Origin: Actinoplanes octamycinicus
Lineage (GTDB): Bacteria > Actinomycetota > Actinomycetes > Mycobacteriales > Micromonosporaceae
Direction: 5' to 3'
Length of the DNA: 64,000 nucleotides
Assembly: GCF_014205225.1 (NCBI RefSeq)
Contig: NZ_JACHNB010000001.1
Coordinates: forward strand, 4,941,501-5,005,500
Shown here: positions 16,565 to 25,416 of the stretch, in pieces
Layout of the letters: each line of letters opens with the position of its first letter
Numbering within the stretch: the first letter of the stretch is position 1
Made by a program: the position numbers and the translations under genes
The notes under the pieces: generated by a model
The model's database searches: none
What the model was told of the DNA's origin: nothing
What the model saw: the letters and a program-made list of their open reading frames with translations, nothing else

Positions 16565-17947
16565 TCAGTAGGCGAAGGCGAGCGGCCGGTCCTCGGCCTC
16601 GTCGACGGCGGGGATGTCCGGGGCGCCGGCCCGGGCGTACTTCAGGAACAGCCCGATCTCGATCACCGCGAGGACGCCGTAGAGCAGGGTCAGCACGATC
16701 AGGCCGGTGGCCGCCTCGCCGGTGGAGACCGCCGGGCTGCCCGACTCGCCGGTCCTGAACAGTCCGAACACCGTCCACGGCTGGCGGCCCATCTCGGTGA
16801 AGATCCAGCCGAACGAGTTGGCCAGCAGCGGCATCGCCACCGTGCTGATCCCGGCGATCCACAGCCAGCGGCCGGTTGCCCGCCGCCCGCCGCGGTTGGC
16901 CCAGAGCGCGGCCAGGGCGACCAGCATGGCCAGGCCACCGAAGCCGATCATCAGGCGGAACGACCAGTAGGTGACCGGGACGATCGGGGTGTAGTCGCCC
17001 TCGCCGTACTTCTCCTGGTACTCGGCCTGCAGGTCGTTGATGCCCTCGACCTCACCGGACGGGTCGCCGGTGGCCATGAAGGAGAGCAGCGACGGGATCC
17101 GGACGCTCCACACCTCCTCCCGGCCGTCCAGCGAGCCGACCGTGAAGACCGAGAACGACGCCGACTCGGTGTTCTCGTAGAGCGCCTCGGCGGCGGCCAT
17201 CTTCATCGGCTGCTGCTCGGTCATCACCCGGGCCTGCAGGTCGCCGCTGATCAGCACGCCGATCCCGGCGATCAGCACCACCCAGGCGCCGAGCCGCAGC
17301 GACGGCCGGAAGACCTCCTCCTGGTTGCGCCGGCGCAGGTGCCAGGCGCTGACCGCGAGGAGCAGCGCGCCGGCGGTGAGGAAGCAGGCGGTCAGCGTGT
17401 GCGGGAAGGTGACCAGCGTGGTGCTGTTGGTGAGCACCGCCCCGATGCTGGTCAGTTCGGCCCGGCCGGCGCCCATCCGCCAGCCGACCGGGTGCTGCAT
17501 CCAGGAGTTGGCGGCCAGGATGAAGTAGGCGGACAGCATGGTGCCGATCGAGGCGGTCCAGATGGTGGCCAGGTGCAGGCGCTTCGGCAGCCGGTCCCAG
17601 CCGAAGATCCACAAACCGAGGAACGTCGACTCCAGGAAGAAGGCGAGCAGGCCCTCCATGGCCAGTGGGGCGCCGAAGACGTCGCCGACGAACCGGGAGT
17701 AGTTGGACCAGTTCATCCCGAACTGGAACTCCTGCACGATGCCGGTGACCACGCCGATCGCGAAGTTGATCAGAAAGAGCTTGCCCCAGAACTTGGTGGC
17801 CCGCAGGTAGTGCTCTTTCCCGGTCCGGACCCAGGCCGTCTGCAGACCGGCTACCAGGGCGGAAAGGCCGATCGTGATCGGAACGAAGATGAAGTGATAC
17901 ACGGTGGTGATTCCGAATTGCCACCGCGACAGGTCGAGCGAATCCAC
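16565..17947 (-). CDS. cydA: Cytochrome bd oxidase subunit I
   Basis: Heme-bearing subunit of cytochrome bd, which oxidises quinol and reduces O2 to water under low oxygen. Length 460 aa, the short Q-loop form. Seen: RWQFGITTVYHFIFVPITIG with His18 (the heme b595/d axial ligand position), the GMNWSNYSRFVGDVFG stretch, EQQPMKMAAAEAL (the quinol-site region), and EMGRQPWTV near the C-terminus. I chose GTG 17947, which has AAAGGA 6 nt upstream; the longer TTG-started frame from 17965 has no ribosome site. First gene of cydABDC. The upstream 143 bp is shared with the divergent molybdenum-hydroxylase operon and holds a DevR-like box. Confidence 0.94.
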   Translation of the reverse strand: MDSLDLSRWQFGITTVYHFIFVPITIGLSALVAGLQTAWVRTGKEHYLRATKFWGKLFLINFAIGVVTGIVQEFQFGMNWSNYSRFVGDVFGAPLAMEGLLAFFLESTFLGLWIFGWDRLPKRLHLATIWTASIGTMLSAYFILAANSWMQHPVGWRMGAGRAELTSIGAVLTNSTTLVTFPHTLTACFLTAGALLLAVSAWHLRRRNQEEVFRPSLRLGAWVVLIAGIGVLISGDLQARVMTEQQPMKMAAAEALYENTESASFSVFTVGSLDGREEVWSVRIPSLLSFMATGDPSGEVEGINDLQAEYQEKYGEGDYTPIVPVTYWSFRLMIGFGGLAMLVALAALWANRGGRRATGRWLWIAGISTVAMPLLANSFGWIFTEMGRQPWTVFGLFRTGESGSPAVSTGEAATGLIVLTLLYGVLAVIEIGLFLKYARAGAPDIPAVDEAEDRPLAFAY

Positions 17948-18003
17948 CAGAGATCCTTTCCGCAATGTCGTTCCGAGCCTTGACCAGCGGACATCAACAC
18001 CTC

Positions 18004-18020
18004 AGGGCCGAAAGACCCGG
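18004..18020 (-). promoter_or_regulatory. DevR/DosR (OsdR)-like box upstream of cydA
   Basis: Read on the minus strand, the element is CCGGGTCTTTCGGCCCT, matching the pattern GGGNCTTTNGNCCC of the hypoxia regulator DosR/DevR box (GGGACTTTAGTCCC core). It lies about 60 bp upstream of the cydA start. A Rex-type site was looked for in 17948-18090 and not seen. Function is inferred from motif and context. Confidence 0.45.
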
Positions 18021-18078
18021 TTTCGGTACGCGGAAGGTCCCGCGTCCCGGAGTGCCATGATCGGAAACACGCGGCGCG

Positions 18079-18084
18079 TAGCGT
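18079..18084 (+). promoter_or_regulatory. -10 hexamer TAGCGT for a leaderless transcript
   Basis: TAGCGT ends 6 nt before GTG 18091, and no Shine-Dalgarno sequence precedes that codon. Supports the chosen start of the FAD-subunit gene. Confidence 0.5.
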
Positions 18085-18090
18085 GCGGAC

Positions 18091-18891
18091 GTGGACCTGC
18101 ACACCGTGACCGAAGTGATCAGCCCGGCCGCGCCCGGGATGTGGCGGCCCGGCGACGCCTGGCTGGGCGGCGGGACAGCGCTCTTCGGTGAGCCACGCCC
18201 GCGGATCACCCGGCTGCTCGACCTGCCGTCGGCCGGCTGGCCGGCGATCACCGAGCGGGCCGGCGGCGTGGAGATCGCGGCCACCTGCACGATCGCCGAG
18301 CTGTCCGGGCACTTCGCCGGGCATCTCGCCGGAAGTGAGCTGGTCCAGCGGTGCTGCCACTCGTTCCTGGCCTCATTCAAGATCTGGAACGTCGCCACCG
18401 TCGGCGGGAACCTGTGCGCGGCGCTGCCGGCCGGGCCGATGATCTCGCTGGGCGCGGCGCTGGACGCGGTGTGCACGCTGCTCGGCGCGGACGGCGGGGA
18501 GCGCCGGGTGCCGGTGGCGGAGTTCGTCACCGGGGAGGGGGCGACCGTGCTGCGAGAGGGCGAGCTGCTGCGGTCGATCTTCCTGCCCGGGCCCGCGCTG
18601 GCGGGACGGACGGCGTACCGGAAAGGGTCTTTGCATGTGCATGGCCGATCCGCGGCGCTGGTGATCGGCCGGGTGGAGCCGGCCGGAGGACTGACACTCA
18701 CGGTGACCGCGGCGACCCGGCGGCCCTGGGTCTTCCGCTTCCCGCCCGGGCCGGCGGCGGCCGACGTCGAGGCGGCCCTGGCGACCATCCCGTTCGACGC
18801 CTACACCGATGACGTGCACGGCCGGCCGGTCTGGCGCAAGCATCTGACCAGGCACTACGCGGAGCAGATCAGGACGGAGCTGAGCGGATGA
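18091..18891 (+). CDS. Molybdenum hydroxylase FAD-binding subunit
   Basis: Protein of 266 aa of the CoxM/XdhB (YgfM-like) family, which carries FAD and passes electrons from the Fe-S subunit to the acceptor. Seen: WLGGGTALF for FAD pyrophosphate binding near residue 26, and FKIWNVATVGGNLCAALPAGPM at about 95-116, the second FAD-binding loop (family TxGGN motif). The C-terminal CO_deh_flav_C-type domain is at about 165-260. The start is GTG, supported by the -10-like hexamer 6 nt upstream. The stop overlaps the next gene by 4 bp (ATGA), so the two are made in equal amounts. The substrate cannot be read from the sequence. Confidence 0.87.
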   Translation: MDLHTVTEVISPAAPGMWRPGDAWLGGGTALFGEPRPRITRLLDLPSAGWPAITERAGGVEIAATCTIAELSGHFAGHLAGSELVQRCCHSFLASFKIWNVATVGGNLCAALPAGPMISLGAALDAVCTLLGADGGERRVPVAEFVTGEGATVLREGELLRSIFLPGPALAGRTAYRKGSLHVHGRSAALVIGRVEPAGGLTLTVTAATRRPWVFRFPPGPAAADVEAALATIPFDAYTDDVHGRPVWRKHLTRHYAEQIRTELSG

Positions 18892-21431
18892 GCGTGCAGA
18901 TCAACGGAACGCCGCACGAGCGCGCGCCCCGCCCCGGTCAGTGCCTGCGCACCTACCTGCGCGAGGAGGGCTGCTTCGGGGTCAAGAAGGGGTGCGACGC
19001 CGGCGACTGCGGAGCGTGCACGGTGCACGTCGACGGGCAGCCGGTGCACTCCTGCGTCTACCCGGCCTTCCGCGCGCAGGGGCGGTCGGTGACCACGATC
19101 GAGGGCCTCGGCACGGCCGACGACCCGCACCCCGTGCAGCAGGCGTTCCTGGACGCGCAAGGATTCCAATGCGGCTTCTGTACGGCCGGCCTGATCATGA
19201 CGACCGCGTCGCTCACCGCCGAGCAGCGTGCCGACCTGCCCCGGGCGCTGAAGGGCAACCTGTGCCGCTGCACCGGTTACCGCGCGATCGCGGACGCCGT
19301 CGCCGGGCGCTGTCACGTGTGGACCTCCGGCCCGGCGGTCGGCTCGCCGCTCGGCGCCCCGGCCGGGCCACAGGTCGTCACCGGGACCGCGCGGTACACC
19401 TTCGACCTGGACGTGCCCGGCCTGCTGCACCTCAAGGTGCTGCGCTCGCCGCACGCGCACGCCCGGATCGTGGCGGTGGACACCGCGGCGGCCGCGCTCG
19501 TGCCCGGGGTCGAGCTGATCCTCACCCACAAGGACGCGCCGGACCGGCTCTTCTCCACCGCGCAGCACGAGAACGCGGCCGAGGACCCGGCGGACACCCG
19601 GGTGCTGGACGAGGTGGTGCGGTTCGCCGGGCAGCGGGTCGCGGCGGTGGTGGCGACCAGCGAGGCGGCGGCCGAGGAGGCGTGCCGGCGGCTGCGGGTG
19701 GAATACGAGGTGCTCCCGGCGGTGCTCGACCCGGTCGCCGCGCTCGCCCCGGACGCGCCGCTGGTGCACGGCGACAAGCTGGACCGGAACGTGGTCGCCG
19801 AGCTGCACGCGACGTTGGGCGACGTGGCGGCCGGGTTCGCCGCGGCGGACGAGGTGTACGAGGCGACCTTCACCACGGCCCGGGTGCAGCACGCCGCGCT
19901 GGAGACGCACGGGGCGGTGGGCTGGCTCGACGACGACGGGCGGCTGGTGATCCGGTCCAGCACGCAGACGCCGTTCCTGACCCGGCGGGCCGTGGCGCGG
20001 CTCTACGACCTGCCGCTGGACCGGGTGCGGGTGCTGACCGGGCGGGTCGGAGGCGGGTTCGGCGGCAAGCAGGAGATGCTGGTCGAGGACCTCGTGGCGC
20101 TGGCCGTGCTGCGGACCGGGCAGCCGGTGAAGTGGGAGTACACACGGTCGGAGCAGTTCGCCGGGGCGACCACCCGGCATCCGTTCGTGGTGACCGTCAA
20201 GGCGGGGGCGCGGCGGGACGGGACGATCACGGCACTCGGGCTCGAGGTGCTGGTGGACACCGGGGCGTACGGAAATCATGGTCCTTCGGTGATGTTCCAC
20301 GGGTGTCATGAGTCGGTCGCGGTCTACAAATGCGCCAACATGCGGACGGACGCCCGGACGGTGTACACCAACACCGTGCCGGCGGGGGCGTTCCGTGGCT
20401 ACGGGCTCGGGCAGGTCACCTTCGCCGTCGAGTCGGTGTTGGACGAGTTGTCACGAAAAATCGGCATGGACCCGGTGGACTTCCGCGAGGTGAACGTGGT
20501 GCGCTCCGGGGATGATCTGACCGCTCCCGGTGATCACGTCGATGACCTCGGGATCGCTTCCTATGGGCTGGACCAGTGTCTGGACCGGATGCGGGCCTGC
20601 TCCGGGACTGCGGAGGAGGCGCCGGACGGCTGGCTGGTCGGCGAGGGGATGGCGATCGCGATGATCGCGGCCGGGCCGCCCGGCGGGCACTACGCGGACG
20701 CGACGATCCGGGCGCTGGGGGAGGGGCGGTACGAGCTCGCGGTCGGCACGGCCGAGTTCGGCAACGGGAGCACCACGGTGCACGCGCAGATCGCCGCCGA
20801 CGAGCTGGGCACCACGCCGGACCGGATCGTGATCCGGCAGTCGGACACCGACCTGGTGCCGCACGACACCGGGGCGTTCGCGTCGACCGGGGTGGTGGTC
20901 GCCGGGGAGGCGGTCCTGCGGGCGGCCCGTGAGCTGCGCGGTTCCGGCGGCGAGGTGGGGCACGGGCACTTCGACGGGACGCCGCGGTCGGTGGCGTTCA
21001 ACGCGCAGTGGTTCCGGGTGGCGGTCGATCCGGACACCGGCGAGCTGCGGATCCTGGCCAGCGTGCACAGCGCGGACGCCGGGACGGTGATGAACCCGCT
21101 GCAGTTGCGCGGCCAGATCGAGGGCGGGGTGGCGCAGGCGCTCGGGGCGACCCTCGCCGAGCACGTGGACCTCGACGCGTCGGGTGCGGTCAGCACGACG
21201 ACGTTCCGGCAGTACCATCTGCCGACCTTCGCGGACACGCCGCTCACCGAGGTGCACTTCGCGCGGACGTCGGACGCGATCGGTCCGCTCGGCGCCAAGT
21301 CGATGAGCGAGAGCCCGTTCAACCCGGTCGCGCCGGCCCTGGCCAACGCGCTCCGCGACGCCACCGGCGTCCGGATGACCGACCTGCCGTTCACCGCCGA
21401 CCGCATCTGGCTGGCCCTGCGCTCCCGCTGA
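18888..21431 (+). CDS. Fused [2Fe-2S] / molybdopterin-binding hydroxylase (XdhD-like)
   Basis: Protein of 847 aa that joins the two remaining parts of a xanthine-dehydrogenase-family enzyme. Residues 1-145 carry two [2Fe-2S] clusters: plant-type ferredoxin cysteines 36, 41, 44 and 56, and helical-domain cysteines 95, 98, 126 and 128. Residues about 155-845 form the aldehyde-oxidase/xanthine-dehydrogenase Mo domain, with VGGGFGGKQE, AFRGYG, and AKSMSESPFNPVAPA, whose Glu is at the position of the catalytic base (GxGE in relatives). The FAD part is the preceding gene. The same split (FAD alone, Fe-S plus Mo fused) occurs in E. coli YgfM-XdhD. MoCu CO-dehydrogenase markers were not seen. The substrate is unknown, probably a purine, other N-heterocycle or aldehyde. 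Confidence 0.88.
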   Translation: MSVQINGTPHERAPRPGQCLRTYLREEGCFGVKKGCDAGDCGACTVHVDGQPVHSCVYPAFRAQGRSVTTIEGLGTADDPHPVQQAFLDAQGFQCGFCTAGLIMTTASLTAEQRADLPRALKGNLCRCTGYRAIADAVAGRCHVWTSGPAVGSPLGAPAGPQVVTGTARYTFDLDVPGLLHLKVLRSPHAHARIVAVDTAAAALVPGVELILTHKDAPDRLFSTAQHENAAEDPADTRVLDEVVRFAGQRVAAVVATSEAAAEEACRRLRVEYEVLPAVLDPVAALAPDAPLVHGDKLDRNVVAELHATLGDVAAGFAAADEVYEATFTTARVQHAALETHGAVGWLDDDGRLVIRSSTQTPFLTRRAVARLYDLPLDRVRVLTGRVGGGFGGKQEMLVEDLVALAVLRTGQPVKWEYTRSEQFAGATTRHPFVVTVKAGARRDGTITALGLEVLVDTGAYGNHGPSVMFHGCHESVAVYKCANMRTDARTVYTNTVPAGAFRGYGLGQVTFAVESVLDELSRKIGMDPVDFREVNVVRSGDDLTAPGDHVDDLGIASYGLDQCLDRMRACSGTAEEAPDGWLVGEGMAIAMIAAGPPGGHYADATIRALGEGRYELAVGTAEFGNGSTTVHAQIAADELGTTPDRIVIRQSDTDLVPHDTGAFASTGVVVAGEAVLRAARELRGSGGEVGHGHFDGTPRSVAFNAQWFRVAVDPDTGELRILASVHSADAGTVMNPLQLRGQIEGGVAQALGATLAEHVDLDASGAVSTTTFRQYHLPTFADTPLTEVHFARTSDAIGPLGAKSMSESPFNPVAPALANALRDATGVRMTDLPFTADRIWLALRSR

Positions 21432-21490
21432 CCGGTTTCGCTTCGCCGGGGTTGGGGCTAGATTGCGGGAAAGGTGATCGACGTCCCTGG

Positions 21491-23179
21491 ATGGCTGCCA
21501 TGGCGGATGTCCTGCTCGCGGAACAGTTCCAGATCGTTACCGATCCCGTCGCGGACTCCGTGGCGCTGTCGGCGATCTTCGCCGTGCTCGCGCTGCTGAC
21601 ACTGTTCCTGCTGCTCGGGGTGTTCCGGGTGCGGGCCTGGCTGGCCGGGCTGATCTCGCTCGGGGTGGCGCTGATCGTGGCGGTCACCGTCTACTCGATG
21701 CCGGTCGGGCAGGCGCTGCTGTCCGCTTCGGAGGGTGCGGCGTTCGGCTTCTTCCCGATCCTGTGGATCGTGATCAACGCGATCTGGGTCTACAACCTGA
21801 CCGTGGTGAGCGGGCACTTCGACGTGCTGCGGCGGTCGATGGAGCGGGTCAGCCCGGACATGCGGATCCAGGCGATCATCGTGGCGTTCTGCTTCGGGGC
21901 GCTGCTCGAGGCGCTCGCCGGGTTCGGCACGCCGGTGGCGGTGACCGTGGTGATGCTGATGGCGCTCGGGTTCCCGCCGATCCGGGCGGCCTCGGTGGCG
22001 CTGATCGCGAACACCGCGCCGGTCGCCTTCGGGGCCCTGGCCACGCCGATCACCACGCTCGGGACGGTCACCGCCGGGGCGTCCAGCGACCCGCGGCTGA
22101 CCACGGAGACCCTCGGCGCGATGGTCGGGCGGCAGACGCCGATCCTGGCGGTCGTCGTACCGTTGGTGCTGGTCGCCGTGGTGGACGGGCGCCGCGGCGT
22201 CAAGCAGACCTGGCCCGCCGCGATCGTCGCGGGGGTGGTCTTCGCGGCCGGGCAGTTCGTCGCGTCGAACTACATCTCGGTGCCGCTGACCGACATCATC
22301 GCGTCGCTGGCGGCGGCGGCCGCGGTGGTCCTGCTGCTGCGCTTCTGGCAGCCGGCCCGCGTCGACCCGGCCGTGGAACCGGAGCCCGCCGGCGGCGGCA
22401 CCACCCGCACAGTCGTTCAGCGGGACACCAACGTCGAGGTGCTACGCGCCTACGCGCCCTACCTGATCATCATCGTGATCTTCGCGATCGCCAACCTCGG
22501 CCCGATCAAGGACGCCCTGGCCCAGGAGCCCTGGACCGTCGTCTTCCACTGGCCCGGCCTCGACGTCCTGGGCGCCAACGGCAAACCCCTGTCCTCCACC
22601 AACTTCACCTTCGGCTGGCTGGCCGCGGCCGGCACTCTGATGATCCTCGCGGGCGTGCTGACCGCGATCGTGCTGCGCGTCCGCCCCGGCGCGGCGCTGC
22701 GCGCCTACGGCCGCACCTACGTCGAGCTGCGGCACGCGATCGTCACGGTGATGGCCGTGCTGGCCCTCGCCTACGTGCTGAACCAGTCCGGCCAGACGAA
22801 CACCCTGGGCGCCTTCCTGGCCACCGCCGGCAGCGTCTTCCTCTTCCTCTCCTCCATCCTCGGCTGGATCGGCGTGGCCGTGACCGGCTCGGACACCTCG
22901 TCGAACGCGCTCTTCGGCGCGCTGCAGGTGCAGACCGCGGCGAAGGCCGGCCTGGACCCGCTGCTGCTCGCCGCGGCCAACTCGTCCGGCGGCGTGCTCG
23001 GCAAGATGGTCAGCCCGCAGAACCTGGCGATCGCCGCGGCCGCGGTCGGCATGGCCGGCAAGGAGGGCGACATCTTCCGCAAGGTCGTGCTGTGGAGCGC
23101 GGTCCTGCTGCTCTTCATGTGCGTGCTGGTCACCCTGCAGGGGACACCGGTGCTGGACTGGATGGTCCCGCGGGGATGA
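21491..23179 (+). CDS. lldP: L-lactate permease (LctP family)
   Basis: Membrane transporter of 562 aa with about 13-14 hydrophobic helices, taking up lactate or glycolate with protons. Seen: the family hallmarks FGALLEALAGFGTPVAVT at about 136-153, VALIANTAPVAFGALATPI, and the C-terminal VTGSDTSSNALFGALQ and NSSGGVLGKMVSPQNLAIA. ATG 21491 is followed by a second in-frame ATG at 21500; neither has a good ribosome site, though AAGGTG lies 14 nt upstream. A TAGATT hexamer at 21459-21464 is a candidate -10. Linked lactate dehydrogenase genes (lutABC, lldD) are absent, so the true substrate could differ. Confidence 0.88.
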   Translation: MAAMADVLLAEQFQIVTDPVADSVALSAIFAVLALLTLFLLLGVFRVRAWLAGLISLGVALIVAVTVYSMPVGQALLSASEGAAFGFFPILWIVINAIWVYNLTVVSGHFDVLRRSMERVSPDMRIQAIIVAFCFGALLEALAGFGTPVAVTVVMLMALGFPPIRAASVALIANTAPVAFGALATPITTLGTVTAGASSDPRLTTETLGAMVGRQTPILAVVVPLVLVAVVDGRRGVKQTWPAAIVAGVVFAAGQFVASNYISVPLTDIIASLAAAAAVVLLLRFWQPARVDPAVEPEPAGGGTTRTVVQRDTNVEVLRAYAPYLIIIVIFAIANLGPIKDALAQEPWTVVFHWPGLDVLGANGKPLSSTNFTFGWLAAAGTLMILAGVLTAIVLRVRPGAALRAYGRTYVELRHAIVTVMAVLALAYVLNQSGQTNTLGAFLATAGSVFLFLSSILGWIGVAVTGSDTSSNALFGALQVQTAAKAGLDPLLLAAANSSGGVLGKMVSPQNLAIAAAAVGMAGKEGDIFRKVVLWSAVLLLFMCVLVTLQGTPVLDWMVPRG

Positions 23180-23272
23180 TTCCGGACGGTCGGTGGATGA
23201 ACCTCGGGTCCCCGGAACTGGTACGCATGGGTGGAGTGACCGTCTGGACACTGCCCGTGAGGAGCGTTCCGC

Positions 23273-24856
23273 ATGACCGCCGCCGACCTGATCCTGATCG
23301 CGGACCGGATCCACACCCTGGTCCCCGGTCCACAACCGACCGCGATCGCCGTCGCCGACGGGCGGATCGCCGCGGTCGGCGAGCGCGCGGACGTCCGTGA
23401 CTGGCGCGGGCCGGGCACCCAGGTGCTCGACCTGGGCGCGGCCACGATCACGCCCGGCCTGGTCGACGGGCACGCCCACCCGGTGATGGGGCTGAGCATG
23501 ACCCGCGGCGTCGACCTGTCCGCGGTGCGCACCCGGGACCAGCTCGTCCAGGCGTTGCGCGGGGCGTCGGCGTCGGACGGGTGGATCGAGGGCTTCGGGC
23601 TGAACCCGGACGCGTTCGACGGCGCGCCGGTCACCCACGCGCCGCTGGTCGAGGCGCTCGGCCCGGACGTGCCGGTCTTCCTGGTCCTCTTCGACGCGCA
23701 CTCGGCGCTGGTCAGCCCGAAAGCGCTGGAGATCGCCGGGATCACCGGGCCGCGCGAGTTCGCCTCCGGGGCGAGCGTCGTCTGCGACGCCACCGGGACG
23801 CCGACCGGCCACCTGCTCGAACTCGAAGCGGCCATGGTGGTGCACGCGATGCTCCCCGAGGACCCGCCCGCGGACCGGCGTGCCCGGCTGCACGACCTGA
23901 TGTCCCGGATGGCCGCCAGCGGGCTGACCGCGGCGAACGCGATGGACTTCGGCCTGGACTCGCTGGAGCTGTTCACCGCCCTGGAGGCGGACGGTGAGCT
24001 GCCGCTGCGCTGGCGGTGCGCGCCGTTCGTGATGCCCGGCGACGGCCTGGAGACAGTGGTCGAGCAGCAGCGGCTCAGCGGCCGCCGGTGGCGGGTCGAG
24101 GGCGCCAAGTTCATGATCGACGGAACCGTGGACGGCGGCACCGCCTGGCTGGAGGAGCCGGACACGCACGGCGAGTCGACCGCGTGCTTCTGGCCCGACC
24201 CGTGGGAGTACTCGGCGGCCGTCGAGGTGCTGGCCGGCCGCGGCATCCCGATCGTCACGCACGCCATCGGCGACGCCGGCATCCGCTTCGTCCTGGACAC
24301 CCTCAGCCGCCTGCCGCACCCGCGCGTCCCGCACCGCATCGAGCATCTGGAGACGCTGCCGGCCGAGCTGCTCGGCCGCTTCGCCGAGCTGGACGTGACG
24401 GCGAGCATGCAGCCGACGCACTGCACGCACTACACCCGGGCCGACCACAGCGACAACTGGTCCCAGCGCCTCGGCGACAAGCGGGCCGACCGCGGCTTCC
24501 GGGCCCGCGACCTGCGCGATCACGGTGCGCGGCTGGCGCTGGGCTCGGACTGGCCGATCGCCCACTTCGACCCGCGCGGCATCATCGCGGCGGCCCAGCT
24601 GCGCCGCCCGGCCGGCGACCCCGACGTCGAGCCGATCCTGCCCGACCAGGCGCTGACCGCCCGGATGGCGCTGGAGGGCTTCACCACCGAGGCCGCGGCG
24701 GCCGCGGCCCGCTCCGACACGGGCCGCATCGCTCCCGGCTGCCAGGCCGACCTGTCGGTCTTCACCCTGGACCCGCTGACCGCCCCGCCGGACGAGTTCG
24801 CCGAGTCCCCGGTCCCCCTCACCGTCGTAGCCGGCACCATCACCCACCGCGGCTGA
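23273..24856 (+). CDS. YtcJ-like amidohydrolase
   Basis: Zinc-type amidohydrolase of 527 aa (amidohydrolase_3 group). Seen: an N-terminal beta-sandwich with AVADGRIAAVG; metal-binding HAHP in TPGLVDGHAHPVMG (about residues 60-73); the lysine-containing VEGAKFMIDGTVDGGTAWL; THAIGDAGIRFVLD with a metal-ligand His; RIEHLE; and GSDWPIAHFDPR with the catalytic Asp. GAGGAG precedes ATG 23273. It starts 93 bp after the permease in the same direction and may be co-transcribed with the molybdenum hydroxylase and permease, hinting at a small catabolic unit, but the substrate is unknown. Confidence 0.85.
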   Translation: MTAADLILIADRIHTLVPGPQPTAIAVADGRIAAVGERADVRDWRGPGTQVLDLGAATITPGLVDGHAHPVMGLSMTRGVDLSAVRTRDQLVQALRGASASDGWIEGFGLNPDAFDGAPVTHAPLVEALGPDVPVFLVLFDAHSALVSPKALEIAGITGPREFASGASVVCDATGTPTGHLLELEAAMVVHAMLPEDPPADRRARLHDLMSRMAASGLTAANAMDFGLDSLELFTALEADGELPLRWRCAPFVMPGDGLETVVEQQRLSGRRWRVEGAKFMIDGTVDGGTAWLEEPDTHGESTACFWPDPWEYSAAVEVLAGRGIPIVTHAIGDAGIRFVLDTLSRLPHPRVPHRIEHLETLPAELLGRFAELDVTASMQPTHCTHYTRADHSDNWSQRLGDKRADRGFRARDLRDHGARLALGSDWPIAHFDPRGIIAAAQLRRPAGDPDVEPILPDQALTARMALEGFTTEAAAAAARSDTGRIAPGCQADLSVFTLDPLTAPPDEFAESPVPLTVVAGTITHRG

Positions 24857-25416
24857 GCCCATCCGGCACTCTCTGACGACGGCTTGGCCGGGTGCGCCCG
24901 TGTCGCGCGGTCGCTTGTCCAGCTCCGCCGTTTTTGACGACCGCTTCGTCACCAGGTGGCGGTATCGCTTCCGGCTGCCCGCATTCACTTTCCTGTACGG
25001 CCTCGGGCTGCCCCAACCGCAACCACACCGCCCCGAGCTACCCCGCGAGGCAGTCCCACCCGAGACCGACCAGCGACGCACGGGTGTGTCCCGGCGCATC
25101 GCGAGGTCCGCTCCGCTCCGGACCGCTGCGCGTCTCCCGGTGTCCCGGTCGCCGTTCCGCCCGGCCTCCCGCGTCCCGTGTCCTTTCGGCCGGCCCTGTC
25201 GGTGTCCCGGTGTCCCGGTTCCGTCCGGGCTCCCGCGTCCCGATGTCCTTTCGTCCGGGCTCCCGCGTCCCGGTGTCCTTTCGTCCGGCCTCCCGCGTCC
25301 CGGTGTCCTGCTTTCGGCCGGCTCCTCGGGTCCCGGTGTCTCGCTTCCGTCCCGCATCCCGCATCCCGCATGGTGTCCGCAGGTTGGTCATCGCGGCGGG
25401 GGATCGGTGGCTCCGG
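24857..25416. other. Gene-free gap between convergent genes
   Basis: 560 bp between the ends of the amidohydrolase (+) and lectin-type (-) genes. Several frames are open but none looks like a real gene. The right half is filled by the 30-bp array described separately; the left half shows nothing recognisable. Confidence 0.6.
25167..25352. repeat. 30-bp tandem repeat array
   Basis: TCCCGCGTCCCG starts at 25167, 25231, 25261 and 25291. The unit TCCCGCGTCCCGGTGTCCTT plus TCGTCCGGCC is nearly exact in three successive 30-bp copies (25231-25320), with degraded copies on each side (25167-25230 and 25321-25352). A short TCCCGCA triplication follows. On the minus strand it could encode decapeptide repeats (GTREPGRKDT), but there is no plausible start or ribosome site. 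Confidence 0.85.

Noticed and set aside
17948..18090. Rex operator upstream of cydA
   Set aside because: No TGTGAAC-like inverted repeat seen in the gap; only the DevR-like box is present.
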